The position numbers and the translations under genes were made by a program. From NCBI GenBank assembly GCA_945897825.1, contig CAMDGX010000003.1:29162-93161 (forward strand): a stretch of 64,000 nt of DNA, written 5' to 3'. The notes below the pieces were generated by a model, which had not been told where the DNA came from, did no database searches, and worked only from the letters and a program-made list of their open reading frames with translations. The stretch is from Asaia bogorensis. GTDB lineage: Bacteria > Pseudomonadota > Alphaproteobacteria > Acetobacterales > Acetobacteraceae. Shown here in pieces: positions 1 through 9,159 of this stretch. Numbering within the stretch: the first letter of the stretch is position 1; each line of letters begins with the position of its first letter.

Positions 1-115
1 GGTTGCGTGGATTTGACATGCGCGTGTGCGGCGGATGGACGGCAAGAGAAGCAGACCGGTGTAAGCGCATCGTAGGGATTGCGTGGCAGAGTGTTTCGCA
101 GCGAAACCGGTTGCA

Positions 116-388
116 ATGATTGGCTTCCACACGCGGGCGTTCCTGTTTCCTTTATGCTTCGGATTGCATTCATTGGTACGATTTGAGCGTCATCGGCCGG
201 TCTTGCGCGATGGCGCCGGCACGTCGGGGCTAGGGGCGGTGGTGCGCCGCGCGCTGGGGGACGACCGGCGCGGTGTGACGGCGGTGGAGTATGCCGTGGT
301 GATCGGCGCGGTGGCGCTGGCAATCGCGGCGGGGTTCGCGACGCTGTCGGTGAAGCTGATGGCCACGGTGGAGGTTCTGCCGATATAG
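116..388 (+). CDS. Flp/Fap-type prepilin (tight adherence pilin)
   Basis: Small type IVb pilin-like protein. The C-terminal part reads RRGVTAVEYAVVIG followed by a hydrophobic stretch, which is the Flp signature: cleavage after Gly by a CpaA/TadV-type prepilin peptidase would leave Glu at +5 and Tyr at +6 of the mature pilin. After cleavage it would be inserted in the inner membrane and assembled into adhesive Flp pili. The mature part is about 37 residues, normal to slightly short. The start is uncertain: GTG 83, ATG 116 and GTG 239 are in frame, and GTG 239 would give the short leader typical of Flp pilins. No other tad/cpa gene lies in the window, so it is an orphan here. Confidence 0.62.
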   Translation: MIGFHTRAFLFPLCFGLHSLVRFERHRPVLRDGAGTSGLGAVVRRALGDDRRGVTAVEYAVVIGAVALAIAAGFATLSVKLMATVEVLPI

Positions 389-535
389 CCGCCGGGGAAT
401 CGGCGCCGGGACATCGGCGTCGGTGAGATCGGCGGAGGCGGGAACGCGCGCGGGGTTGCGGTCTTGTCCGAAGGGTGGCTCAACGTCGCCGCAGGCACAG
501 CATGACCGGAGCGGCAGCATGATTGCGGCAAGGCG

Positions 536-1426
536 ATGATCGCGGTCGATTGGGGCACCAGCAACCTTCGCGCCTATCGGCTGGATGCGGCGGGGCAGGC
601 GGTGGACCATGTCGCCTCGGCGGACGGCATCACGCGCGTGGCGGCCGGGGCCTTTCCCGAGACCTTGATGCAGGCCGTGGGCGACTGGCTGCGCGACGGC
701 GAGACGCGGGTGCTGATGTGCGGGATGGTCGGCAGCCGGCAGGGCTGGGTGGAGGCGCCGTACCTCCCCTGCCCCGCTTCCCCGGCCTCGATCGCCGGCG
801 GGCTGGTGGAGGTGCCCTTCGCGGCGCATCCGGGGGTGCAGGTTCTGCTGGTGCCGGGACTGTCGAGCCGCGACGCCTCGGGCGTGCCGGAGGTGATGCG
901 CGGCGAGGAGACCAAGCTGGTCGGGCTGATCGAGACGGTCGGCGGCGAGGGCCTGGTGTGCATGCCGGGCAGCCACACCAAGTGGGCGCGGCTGGAGGGC
1001 GGGCGGATCGCGGGGTTCGCCACCTATTTCACCGGCGAGGCCTTCGCGGCACTGCGCGACGGCACGATCCTCGGGCGTATGATGCGCCGGGAGGGGAAGG
1101 TGGACCCGGAGGGGTTCCGGCGCGGGGTGGCGCGGTCCGGCGATGCGGGGCACCTGTTGCATCACCTGTTCGGCGTGCGGGCGCTGGCGCTGTTCGGCGA
1201 ACTGGACGAGGCGGCGGGGGCGGGGTTCCTCTCCGGCTTGTTGATCGGCCACGAGGTGCGCGCGGCGATGCGGGATGGGGCGCAGGTTCGGCTGGTTGGC
1301 GATGCGACGCTGGTGGGGCTGTATGCGACGGCGATCGGGCAGTGCGGCGGGCATGCCGTGGTGGTCGACACGGATGCCGCCCTGGCGGGGCTGGTGCTGA
1401 TCGGGGAGCAGGCGGGATGGCGGTGA
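536..1426 (+). CDS. dgoK: 2-dehydro-3-deoxygalactonokinase
   Basis: 296-residue kinase that phosphorylates 2-dehydro-3-deoxy-D-galactonate at C6 in the DeLey-Doudoroff route of galactose/galactonate breakdown, in the cytoplasm. The N-terminus IAVDWGTSNLRAY is the phosphate-binding motif of the sugar-kinase/ASKHA-like DgoK family, followed by MCGMVGSRQGW (about residues 61-71) and GSHTKW (145-150), both typical of DgoK. Full length for the family. The stop overlaps the dgoA start by 10 bp, so the two are translationally coupled and act in consecutive steps. Confidence 0.92.
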   Translation: MIAVDWGTSNLRAYRLDAAGQAVDHVASADGITRVAAGAFPETLMQAVGDWLRDGETRVLMCGMVGSRQGWVEAPYLPCPASPASIAGGLVEVPFAAHPGVQVLLVPGLSSRDASGVPEVMRGEETKLVGLIETVGGEGLVCMPGSHTKWARLEGGRIAGFATYFTGEAFAALRDGTILGRMMRREGKVDPEGFRRGVARSGDAGHLLHHLFGVRALALFGELDEAAGAGFLSGLLIGHEVRAAMRDGAQVRLVGDATLVGLYATAIGQCGGHAVVVDTDAALAGLVLIGEQAGWR

Positions 1427-2040
1427 CGCAGATGGGGCTTCGGGACTGGCTGGCGCGGTGCGACCTGGTGGCGATCCTGCGCGGGGTGAAGCCTGACGAG
1501 GTGGTGGCGATCGGCGAGGCGCTGGAGGCCGAAGGCATCGCCATCGTGGAGGTGCCGCTGAACTCGCCGGATCCGATCGAGAGCATCCGCCGGCTGGCCG
1601 CGCATTTCGGCGACCGGCTGCTGATCGGCGCGGGCACGGTGATGACGCCGGCGCAGGTGGTGACGGTGGCGGGCGCGGGCGGTCGGCTGGTGGTGACGCC
1701 GCATGCCGCGGAGCCGGTCGTGCGCGCGGCCAAGGGGCACGGGATGCTGGCGGTGCCGGGCTTCTTCACGCCGAGCGAGGCCTTCGCGATGCTGGCGGCG
1801 CGCGCGGACGGGCTGAAGCTGTTCCCGGCCGAGGCGGCGAGCCCGGCGGTGCTGAAGGCGATGCGCGCGGTGCTGCCGGCGGCCGCCGCGGTGCTGCCGG
1901 TGGGTGGCATCGACGCGGGCAACATCCCGGCCTGGCGGGCGGCGGGGGCGGCGGGGTTCGGGATCGGCTCGTCGATCTACAAGCCTGGCGACACGCCGGC
2001 GGTGGTGGCGGCCAAGGCGCGGGCGTTGCGCGGGGCCTGA
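1417..2040 (+). CDS. dgoA: 2-dehydro-3-deoxy-6-phosphogalactonate aldolase (KDPG/KDPGal aldolase family)
   Basis: 207-residue class I aldolase of the Eda/DgoA family that splits 2-dehydro-3-deoxy-6-phosphogalactonate into pyruvate and glyceraldehyde 3-phosphate. The Schiff-base lysine is K134 in GLKLFPAEA, the catalytic glutamate is E45 in IVEVPLNSP, and the phosphate-binding glycines are in PVGGI near the end. ATG 1417 sits inside the end of dgoK. The adjacent kinase favours the galactonate-type substrate over KDPG, but the family itself does not prove this. Confidence 0.9.
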   Translation: MAVTQMGLRDWLARCDLVAILRGVKPDEVVAIGEALEAEGIAIVEVPLNSPDPIESIRRLAAHFGDRLLIGAGTVMTPAQVVTVAGAGGRLVVTPHAAEPVVRAAKGHGMLAVPGFFTPSEAFAMLAARADGLKLFPAEAASPAVLKAMRAVLPAAAAVLPVGGIDAGNIPAWRAAGAAGFGIGSSIYKPGDTPAVVAAKARALRGA

Positions 2041-2070
2041 GCGGGCTCTTGCGCGGCCGGAGATCCTGAG

Positions 2071-2098
2071 GCACCCCGGGGGAAAGCCCCGGAGGTGC
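2071..2098 (+). promoter_or_regulatory. Hairpin sequestering the ribosome-binding site of the downstream lyase gene
   Basis: GCACC (2071-2075) pairs with GGTGC (2094-2098) and CCGGGG (2076-2081) pairs with CCCCGG (2087-2092), with one bulged A and a 5-nt loop. The 3' arm contains the Shine-Dalgarno sequence GGAGGTG (2091-2097), five bases before ATG 2103. In the folded form the ribosome site would be blocked. A regulatory role is inferred. Confidence 0.5.
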
Positions 2099-2102
2099 GC
2101 CG

Positions 2103-3461
2103 ATGCCCGTCAATCTCGCCGACAGCCCGATCTTCGGGACGCTGTACGGGTCCGACGCCATGCGCGCGGTGTTCGACGACCTGGCGTTCTGCCAGCGCAT
2201 GCTGGACGTGGAGGCGGGGCTGGCGCGGGTGCAGGCGCGGCTGGGAATCATCCCGGCGGAGGCGGGGGCGGCGATCACGGCGGCCGCACGGGTGGAGAAC
2301 CTGGACATCGCTGCGATGGCGGCGAGTGTCGCCAATGTCGGCTATCCCGTGGTGGGGTTGGTCGCCGGGCTGTCGGCGGCGGCCGGCGACCATGGTGGCT
2401 GGACGCATTGGGGGGCGACGACCCAGGACATCATGGATTCGGCGACCGCTTTGCAGGTGCGCGACGGGCTGGCGCTGGTGCGCGGCGACCTTGTGGCGCT
2501 GGTGGGGGCGCTGGCGCGGCAGGCGGCGGCGCACCGCGACACGCTGATGGCGGGGCGGACGCATCTGCAGCACGCGCTGCCGGTGACGTTCGGGCTGAAG
2601 CTGGCGACCTGGCTCGCGCCGCTGGTGGCGCATGTGGAGCGGCTGGACCAGCTCTCGGCGCGGGCCTGCGTGGTGCAGTTCGGTGGGGCGGCGGGCACGC
2701 TGGCCTCGCTCGGAGTGGATGGGCTGGCGGTGATGGAGGGGCTGGCCGGGGAGCTCGGGCTCGGAGTGCCGGACGCGCCCTGGCATGTCGGGCGGGACGG
2801 GCTGGCCGAGGCGGTGTCGTTCCTGGGGCTCCTGTGCGGCAGCCTGGCCAAGATCGCGACGGACGTGATCCTGCTGGCGCAGAACGAGGTGGCGGAGTTG
2901 ACCGAACCCTATGTGCACGGACGCGGGCAGAGCTCGACGATGCCGCAGAAGCGCAACCCGATCGCCAGCGAGTATATCCTGGCCAGCGCGCGCGGGGTGC
3001 AGGCGCTGGTGCCGCTGATCCAGGGGGCGATGGCGCAGGACCATGAGCGGGCGACCGGGCCGTGGCAGGCGGAGCCGCTGGCGATCGGGCAGGCCTTCGT
3101 GCTGGCGCACGGGGCACTGGGACATGCGCGGGCGATCGCCGAGGGGATGGTGGTGGACGTGGCGCGGATGCGGGCGAACCTGGACCTCACCGGCGGGTTG
3201 ATCGTGGCCGAGGCGGTGATGATGGGGCTGGCGCCGGTGCTGGGGCGGGAGGCGGCGCATCACGTGGTGAAGCATGCCTGCGACCTCGCCCTCGCCGAGG
3301 GGATCGGGCTGGCGGAGGCGCTTGGGCGCGACTCGGCAGTGGCGGCGCGGCTGGATGCGGCGGCGATCGGGGGGATGGTGGACCCGGCCGGGTATCTTGG
3401 CAGCGCGGGGGCGTTCGTCGATCGGGTTGTTGCACGGGCGGATCGCGTGGCGCGCAATTAA
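2103..3461 (+). CDS. 3-carboxy-cis,cis-muconate cycloisomerase/adenylosuccinate lyase-type enzyme (PcaB-like)
   Basis: 452-residue member of the fumarase/aspartase/ArgH superfamily. The signature loop SSTMPQKRNP is at residues 277-286, the GATTQDIMDS block at 104-113, and THLQHALPVTFG near 153-164; spacing and length fit PcaB-type cycloisomerases. PcaB converts 3-carboxy-cis,cis-muconate to 4-carboxymuconolactone, but no other protocatechuate gene is nearby. It lies between dgoKA and a sugar ABC transporter, so its substrate here may be different. Well-placed Shine-Dalgarno (GGAGGTG) that is tied up in a hairpin. Confidence 0.8.
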   Translation: MPVNLADSPIFGTLYGSDAMRAVFDDLAFCQRMLDVEAGLARVQARLGIIPAEAGAAITAAARVENLDIAAMAASVANVGYPVVGLVAGLSAAAGDHGGWTHWGATTQDIMDSATALQVRDGLALVRGDLVALVGALARQAAAHRDTLMAGRTHLQHALPVTFGLKLATWLAPLVAHVERLDQLSARACVVQFGGAAGTLASLGVDGLAVMEGLAGELGLGVPDAPWHVGRDGLAEAVSFLGLLCGSLAKIATDVILLAQNEVAELTEPYVHGRGQSSTMPQKRNPIASEYILASARGVQALVPLIQGAMAQDHERATGPWQAEPLAIGQAFVLAHGALGHARAIAEGMVVDVARMRANLDLTGGLIVAEAVMMGLAPVLGREAAHHVVKHACDLALAEGIGLAEALGRDSAVAARLDAAAIGGMVDPAGYLGSAGAFVDRVVARADRVARN

Positions 3462-3496
3462 CGACCTTTGCGACTGCCTTGCGGCGCATCAATGCG

Positions 3497-3526
3497 TTGC
3501 CTGTTGCGGGGCAATGTGCCTAGAAT
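3497..3526 (+). promoter_or_regulatory. Candidate sigma-70 promoter for the sugar ABC operon
   Basis: TTGCCT (3497-3502) and TAGAAT (3521-3526) are separated by 18 bases, about 95 bases before the binding-protein start. The gap between the PcaB-like gene and the transporter holds no other gene. Motif match only. Confidence 0.35.
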
Positions 3527-3620
3527 TGCGACAGCAGGGCCGCCTCCGGGCGTGTCGTGTCGAAACTGCAACCAGCAGCCGGTTTCAAGCCGGCGCGCAG
3601 ATGGGAGGCTTGATATCCTG

Positions 3621-4970
3621 ATGACCAGGAACATTCTGTCCACGCGGCAGGCGACCCGCCGCAAGGTGCTGAAGTATGGTGCCGCGGCCTCGGCGCTCCC
3701 TTGGGTTCATATTCGCACCGCGGGTGCTGCCGGCACCGTGTCGATCTTCTTCTGGGACCATTGGGTTCCGGCGGGCAACGACGAGGTTCGCAAGCAGGTC
3801 GCCGCGTTCTCGCAGAAGACCAAGACCGAGGTGAAGGCTGACTTCATCACCTCGCAGGGCAACCAGACCCTGCTGACCATCAACGCGCAGGCCCAGGCCC
3901 GCCGCGGGCATGACATCATCACGATTGCCAACTGGAACGTGCGTGACCATGCCGACAAGCTCGAGAACGTCGACGACGTGGTGAAGCGGCTCGAAGCACA
4001 GAGCGGCCCGGCCAACGCGGTGGCGAACTATCTCGGCAAGGAGAAGAACGTCTGGCGCGCCGTGCCGTCGAGCTGGGGCACGCAGAACAAGGGCCCTGTC
4101 GCGCGCATTTCCATGTTCAAGGAAATGGCCGGCCTCGATGTCCAGAAGATGTATCCGGGCCCCGGCGGGGCGCTGGACGACAAGAACTGGACCCTGGACA
4201 CCATGCTGAAGGCCGCCGAGGCCATTCAGAAGGGTGGCAAGGTGTTCGGCCTGGGCTGCGGCACCACGGCGGACAACGTGGACACCTGGGGCGCGATCTT
4301 CGCGTCGTTCGGTGCCGAGCTGGTGGATGAGGGCGGCAAGATCCAGATCAAGTCGGCCGCTGTTCGTCAGGCGCTGGAGTATGCGCAGAAGCTGGTGAAG
4401 TTCATGCCGGCGGACTCGCAGAGCTGGGACGACAGCTCGAACAACCGCGCGCTGATCTCCGGCAACGCGGCGTTCATCTACAACCCGCCGTCGGCGTGGG
4501 CCGTGGCGACGCGCGATGCACCGGCCGTGGCGCAGGACACTTGGCACATGCCGCCGCCGTCTGGCCCGAAGGGCCGGTTCATGCCGCACAGCATGAACTT
4601 CTGGGGCATCTGGCAGTTCGCGCAGAACAAGAGCGCGGCCAAGGAACTGATCGAGTTCCTGATGCAGCCGGAGAACGTCGACGCCCGCTCCGCCTCGGTG
4701 CTGGGCTACGACCTGCCGCCGTATGCGAAGATGGCCGCCTCCAACGTGTGGGACAAGATCGGCCCGCCGCCGGGCACCGTGTACCACTACCCGGTGCGCG
4801 CCAACCATGGAGCGCGGGAGCATCTGGCGCACATGCCGGCGCCGGCGGAAATCGCGGTGCAGATCTACAACCGCGGCACGCTGCCGACCATGGTGGCCAA
4901 GCTGAAGGCCGGCGAGACGATCGACCAGGTGATCACCTGGGGCAATCGCGAGCTGGAAGGCTTCCTGTAA
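3621..4970 (+). CDS. Sugar ABC transporter substrate-binding protein (CUT1 family, Tat signal)
   Basis: 449-residue periplasmic binding protein of the family-1 (maltose/glycerol-phosphate type) extracellular solute-binding proteins. The N-terminus has a twin-arginine signal, TRRKVLKYGAAASALP, so export is by the Tat route, folded. It captures a sugar or sugar derivative and passes it to the two permeases downstream. ATG 3621 is chosen because it puts the Tat motif near the N-terminus and follows GGGAGG; the longer upstream reading lacks support. A strong terminator-like hairpin follows the stop. The substrate is not known; the neighbouring dgoKA suggests a galactose- or aldonate-related compound. 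Confidence 0.88.
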   Translation: MTRNILSTRQATRRKVLKYGAAASALPWVHIRTAGAAGTVSIFFWDHWVPAGNDEVRKQVAAFSQKTKTEVKADFITSQGNQTLLTINAQAQARRGHDIITIANWNVRDHADKLENVDDVVKRLEAQSGPANAVANYLGKEKNVWRAVPSSWGTQNKGPVARISMFKEMAGLDVQKMYPGPGGALDDKNWTLDTMLKAAEAIQKGGKVFGLGCGTTADNVDTWGAIFASFGAELVDEGGKIQIKSAAVRQALEYAQKLVKFMPADSQSWDDSSNNRALISGNAAFIYNPPSAWAVATRDAPAVAQDTWHMPPPSGPKGRFMPHSMNFWGIWQFAQNKSAAKELIEFLMQPENVDARSASVLGYDLPPYAKMAASNVWDKIGPPPGTVYHYPVRANHGAREHLAHMPAPAEIAVQIYNRGTLPTMVAKLKAGETIDQVITWGNRELEGFL

Positions 4971-4984
4971 GCCTTGCGACCCTG

Positions 4985-5026
4985 CCCTGCCGATGCCCCC
5001 CTCGCGGGCATCGGCAGGGTTTTTTC
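4985..5026 (+). terminator. Intrinsic terminator/attenuator after the binding-protein gene
   Basis: CCCTGCCGATGCCC (4985-4998) and GGGCATCGGCAGGG (5006-5019) form a perfect 14-bp stem followed by six T. It lies inside the operon, so it probably lets the binding protein be made in excess over the membrane subunits by partial termination or 3'-end protection. Confidence 0.85.
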
Positions 5027-5089
5027 CTTGTGACGGCGCGAACGCTTCCTTGGGGCGCTCAGGCCGCATCCGCTTGATGGAGAGCCTTC

Positions 5090-6037
5090 ATGGCAGACGG
5101 TAGCACCATGGTGGTCGGGGCGGCATCGTCCACCTCGCCCGGGCCGCGCCAAGCCAGCAGCATGAAACAACTGGCGCGCCGCCGGTCGATGGCGGCACTT
5201 GCGCTGTGCGCGCCGCTGATCCTGCTGATCGTCTGCCTGAAGGTGTATCCGACATTCTACGCCGTGTTCCTGAGCATGCTGGACCGGCGGATGAACAACT
5301 TCGTCGGGCTGGACAATTTTGCCTTCATGCTGAGCCGGCCGAGCTTCCAGCTGGTGATCTTCCAGTCGGTGCTGTTCGCCGTTTCGGCGGTGATCCTCAA
5401 GGCGTTCCTGGGCTTCGTCCTGGCGCACCTGATGCACAACATCCGCGGCCGCCACGAGCGCGTGTGGCGCGGCCTGCTGCTGGTGCCGTGGGTAATTCCG
5501 CTGTCGCTGTCGACGCTGACGTGGTGGTGGCTGTTCGACCCCTCCTATTCCGCGTTCAACTGGACGCTGGCCATGATGGGCTTCGACGAGATCCCCTTCC
5601 TCGGCACGGTGTGGAACGCGCGGTTCTCGGTGATCGCGGTGAATGTCTGGTTCGGCGCGCCGTTCTTCATGATCATGTATCTTGCGGCCCTGAAATCGGT
5701 GCCGGAGCAGCTGTATGAGGCCGCCTCGATCGATGGCGCCACGGCGGTTCAGCGGCTGTTCTTCATCACCATTCCGATGATGCGCAACATCATCCTGATC
5801 ACGGTTCTCTACAGCCTGATCGTGACCTTCGCCGACTTCGACATCGTGCGCATCCTGACCAACGGCGGCCCGCAGGACGGCACGCACCTGTTCGCGACCT
5901 ACGCATTCACGGTCGGCATCCAGTCGGGCAACATCCCGCGCGGCGCCACGGTCAGCCTGTTCATGTTCCCCATTCTCGCGACGCTCGCCTTCTTCGTGTT
6001 GCGCGACGTGATGAAGCGCAACAAGGAGATGGCGTGA
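5090..6037 (+). CDS. Sugar ABC transporter permease (MalF/UgpA type)
   Basis: 315-residue inner-membrane permease with six expected transmembrane helices, the first at about residues 37-60. The cytoplasmic EAA loop that docks on the ATPase reads EQLYEAASIDGATAVQRLFFIT. It forms the translocation path with the next gene product. The stop codon overlaps the ATG of the second permease (TGATGA). Confidence 0.92.
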   Translation: MADGSTMVVGAASSTSPGPRQASSMKQLARRRSMAALALCAPLILLIVCLKVYPTFYAVFLSMLDRRMNNFVGLDNFAFMLSRPSFQLVIFQSVLFAVSAVILKAFLGFVLAHLMHNIRGRHERVWRGLLLVPWVIPLSLSTLTWWWLFDPSYSAFNWTLAMMGFDEIPFLGTVWNARFSVIAVNVWFGAPFFMIMYLAALKSVPEQLYEAASIDGATAVQRLFFITIPMMRNIILITVLYSLIVTFADFDIVRILTNGGPQDGTHLFATYAFTVGIQSGNIPRGATVSLFMFPILATLAFFVLRDVMKRNKEMA

Positions 6038-6933
6038 TGAGCGCTTCCGCCACCGCGGGCAACGTGCCGGTCCCGAAAGCCAAGGTCGGCAGCATGGAGC
6101 GCCAGCGCCGACTGGCGCTGTGGGGCAGCTACATCGCGCTGACCATCTTCGTGATCATCTTCCTGGTGCCGCCGTTCTACATGATCGTCACCAGCCTGAA
6201 GACGTCGGCCGAGATCTCGGCCCAGGCAGGCAACCCCTGGATCGTGAAGGACCCGACCTTCGAGAACTACTGGGAGCTGATGACCAATGCCGCGTTCCAG
6301 CGGTATTTCATCAACTCGGTCTGGGTCACGGCCGTGACCGTGACGCTCAGCATGACGATCGCGATCCTGGCCGCCTTCAGCCTGTCGCGCATGGGGTTCA
6401 AGGGCAGCCAGGTGCTGTCGACAGGCGTGTTCCTGACCTACCTGGTGCCGCCGTCGCTGCTGTTCATCCCGCTGTTCCAGATCCTGGGCTGGCTGGGGCT
6501 GATCAATTCCACCTGGTCGCTGGTGCTGCTGTTCCCGACGCTGGCGGTGCCGTTCTGCACCTGGATCATGATCGGCTATTTCAGCTCGATCCCGAAGGAG
6601 CTGGACGAGGCGGCGCTGATCGACGGGGCGAGCTATCCGCAGATCCTGGTGCAGATCTTCATTCCCGTGGCGATGCCGGGCATCATCGCGGCGACGATCT
6701 TCGCCTTCACCGTGGCCTGGGGGGCGTTCCTCTATCCGCTCGCCTATCTCTACAGCGCCGACCAGGCGACGCTGACCGTCGGCATCGTGCGTGAGCTGAT
6801 CAAGGGCGACGTGTTCGCCTGGGGCATGATCATGGCCGCTTGCGCCATGGCCGCCGCCCCGCCGATCATCATCTACACCTTCCTGATGGACTACTACATC
6901 GCTGGCCTCACCGCCGGCGCCACCAAGGGCTGA
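6037..6933 (+). CDS. Sugar ABC transporter permease (MalG/UgpE type)
   Basis: 298-residue partner permease. The EAA loop is KELDEAALIDGASYPQILVQ, and the first helix (about residues 28-50) contains ALTIFVIIFLVPPFYMI, as in MalG-like proteins. ATG 6037 shares bases with the previous stop; GTG 6034 is one codon earlier. Together with the binding protein and the ATPase it makes a complete CUT1 importer. Confidence 0.92.
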   Translation: MSASATAGNVPVPKAKVGSMERQRRLALWGSYIALTIFVIIFLVPPFYMIVTSLKTSAEISAQAGNPWIVKDPTFENYWELMTNAAFQRYFINSVWVTAVTVTLSMTIAILAAFSLSRMGFKGSQVLSTGVFLTYLVPPSLLFIPLFQILGWLGLINSTWSLVLLFPTLAVPFCTWIMIGYFSSIPKELDEAALIDGASYPQILVQIFIPVAMPGIIAATIFAFTVAWGAFLYPLAYLYSADQATLTVGIVRELIKGDVFAWGMIMAACAMAAAPPIIIYTFLMDYYIAGLTAGATKG

Positions 6934-7003
6934 CCGCGCACCGCGGGTTTGGACCATAAGATAGCCGCGCGGTGCTGCGGCTCAACGAGGAGAAGTGACG
7001 GCA

Positions 7004-8101
<1,098 letters not shown>

Positions 8102-8135
8102 TCGATATCCTTCGGGGGTCCTGCCCTCTTGCGTC

Positions 8136-8169
8136 GCGGCCGATCGGGCGCCACCGTCCGATCGGCCGC
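8136..8169 (+). terminator. Strong palindromic hairpin after the ABC operon
   Basis: GCGGCCGATCGG (8136-8147) and CCGATCGGCCGC (8158-8169) form a perfect 12-bp stem with a 10-nt loop. It lies 35 bases after the ATPase stop and has no T-run, so it is either a Rho-assisted 3' end, an RNA-stabilising hairpin, or an operator ahead of the SDR gene. Confidence 0.5.
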
Positions 8170-8215
8170 TTCGCGTTTCGGTGGCCACGTTGCACATGAC
8201 GAGGAGGACGGCGCC

Positions 8216-8986
8216 ATGCCGGCATTGGATGGCACGACGGCCTGGGTGACCGGCGCCGGAACAGGCATCGGTCGCGCCGTGGCATTGTCCCTGGCGCGGG
8301 CCGGGGCGCGGGTGGGCCTCAGCGGGCGGACGCGCGGCACGCTGGAAGAGACGGCGGCGGCGATCCATGCCGAGGGCGGCGTGTGCACGATCGCCCCCTG
8401 CGACGTGGCGGCACCCGACCAGGTGGAACAGGCCTGGAGCACCGTGGTGGCGGAGTTCGGCGAGGTCGATATCCTGGTGAACAACGCCGGGTGGAACACG
8501 CCGCAGCGCGCCTGGAAACAACTGACGCCGGAGATCGTGCAGCAGATGGTGGGGGCGAACCTCACCGGGCCGTTCCTGTGCACGATGAAGGTGCTGCCGG
8601 GGATGCGGGCGAAGGGGGGCGGGATGGTGTTCAACGTCGCTTCGCTGGCGGCGACTGGGATCTTCATGGTGTCGGGTGTGGCCTACACCGCAACCAAGCA
8701 CGCCGCGCGGGCCATGAGCCTGAGCCTGAACGCCGAGGAAGGCATCCATGGCGTGCGCGCCGTGTGCATCAACCCGGGCGAGGTCGAGACGCCGATCATG
8801 GACAAGCGGCCGCAGCCGCCCTCGGCCGAGGCGCGCGCGCTGATGGTGCAGCCGGAGGACGTGGCGGCCGCGGTGCTGTTCTGCGCGTCGCTGCCGCCGC
8901 GCTCCTGCGTGAGCGAACTGACGCTGGTGCCGACCGACAACAATTTCTACCGTGCCGACGCAAAGGCGATTGCGGCACGGGGATAG
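8216..8986 (+). CDS. SDR-family NAD(P)-dependent oxidoreductase
   Basis: 256-residue classical short-chain dehydrogenase. The cofactor motif TGAGTGIG is at residues 12-19, NNAG at 89-92, and the catalytic triad is S143, Y157 and K161 (YTATK). It probably oxidises a hydroxyl group of a sugar or sugar acid, judging from the transporter and dgoKA upstream; the exact substrate cannot be read. ATG 8216 follows GAGGAGG. The stop codon TAG is the first triplet of a palindromic repeat. Confidence 0.85.
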   Translation: MPALDGTTAWVTGAGTGIGRAVALSLARAGARVGLSGRTRGTLEETAAAIHAEGGVCTIAPCDVAAPDQVEQAWSTVVAEFGEVDILVNNAGWNTPQRAWKQLTPEIVQQMVGANLTGPFLCTMKVLPGMRAKGGGMVFNVASLAATGIFMVSGVAYTATKHAARAMSLSLNAEEGIHGVRAVCINPGEVETPIMDKRPQPPSAEARALMVQPEDVAAAVLFCASLPPRSCVSELTLVPTDNNFYRADAKAIAARG

Positions 8987-9127
8987 GAAGGAAGGCGTTC
9001 TTTTTTGAAAAAAAGAACCAAAAAACTTTTTCCATTTGTATCGGCGAGTCCGTGTAGGGCACGGCGCAAAGTGGAAAAAGTCTTTTTGCTTCTTTTTCTT
9101 CAGAAAAAGAAGGCCTTGCTTTCCTTA
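8984..9127 (+). repeat. Palindromic repeat element, copy A
   Basis: Contains hairpin GTTCTTTTTT/AAAAAAAGAAC (8997-9018), an inner stem TTTTTCCATTTG / CAAAGTGGAAAAA, and a second hairpin CTTCTTTTTCT/AGAAAAAGAAG (9089-9112). Starts with the SDR stop codon (TAGGAAGG) and ends CCTTGCTTTCCTTAA. Same orientation as copies B, D and E. Lies between two genes pointing the same way; likely transcription terminator or dispersed element. Confidence 0.85.
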
Positions 9128-9159
9128 AACAAAACAACGCGTTGCTTGAGGATCCGACC

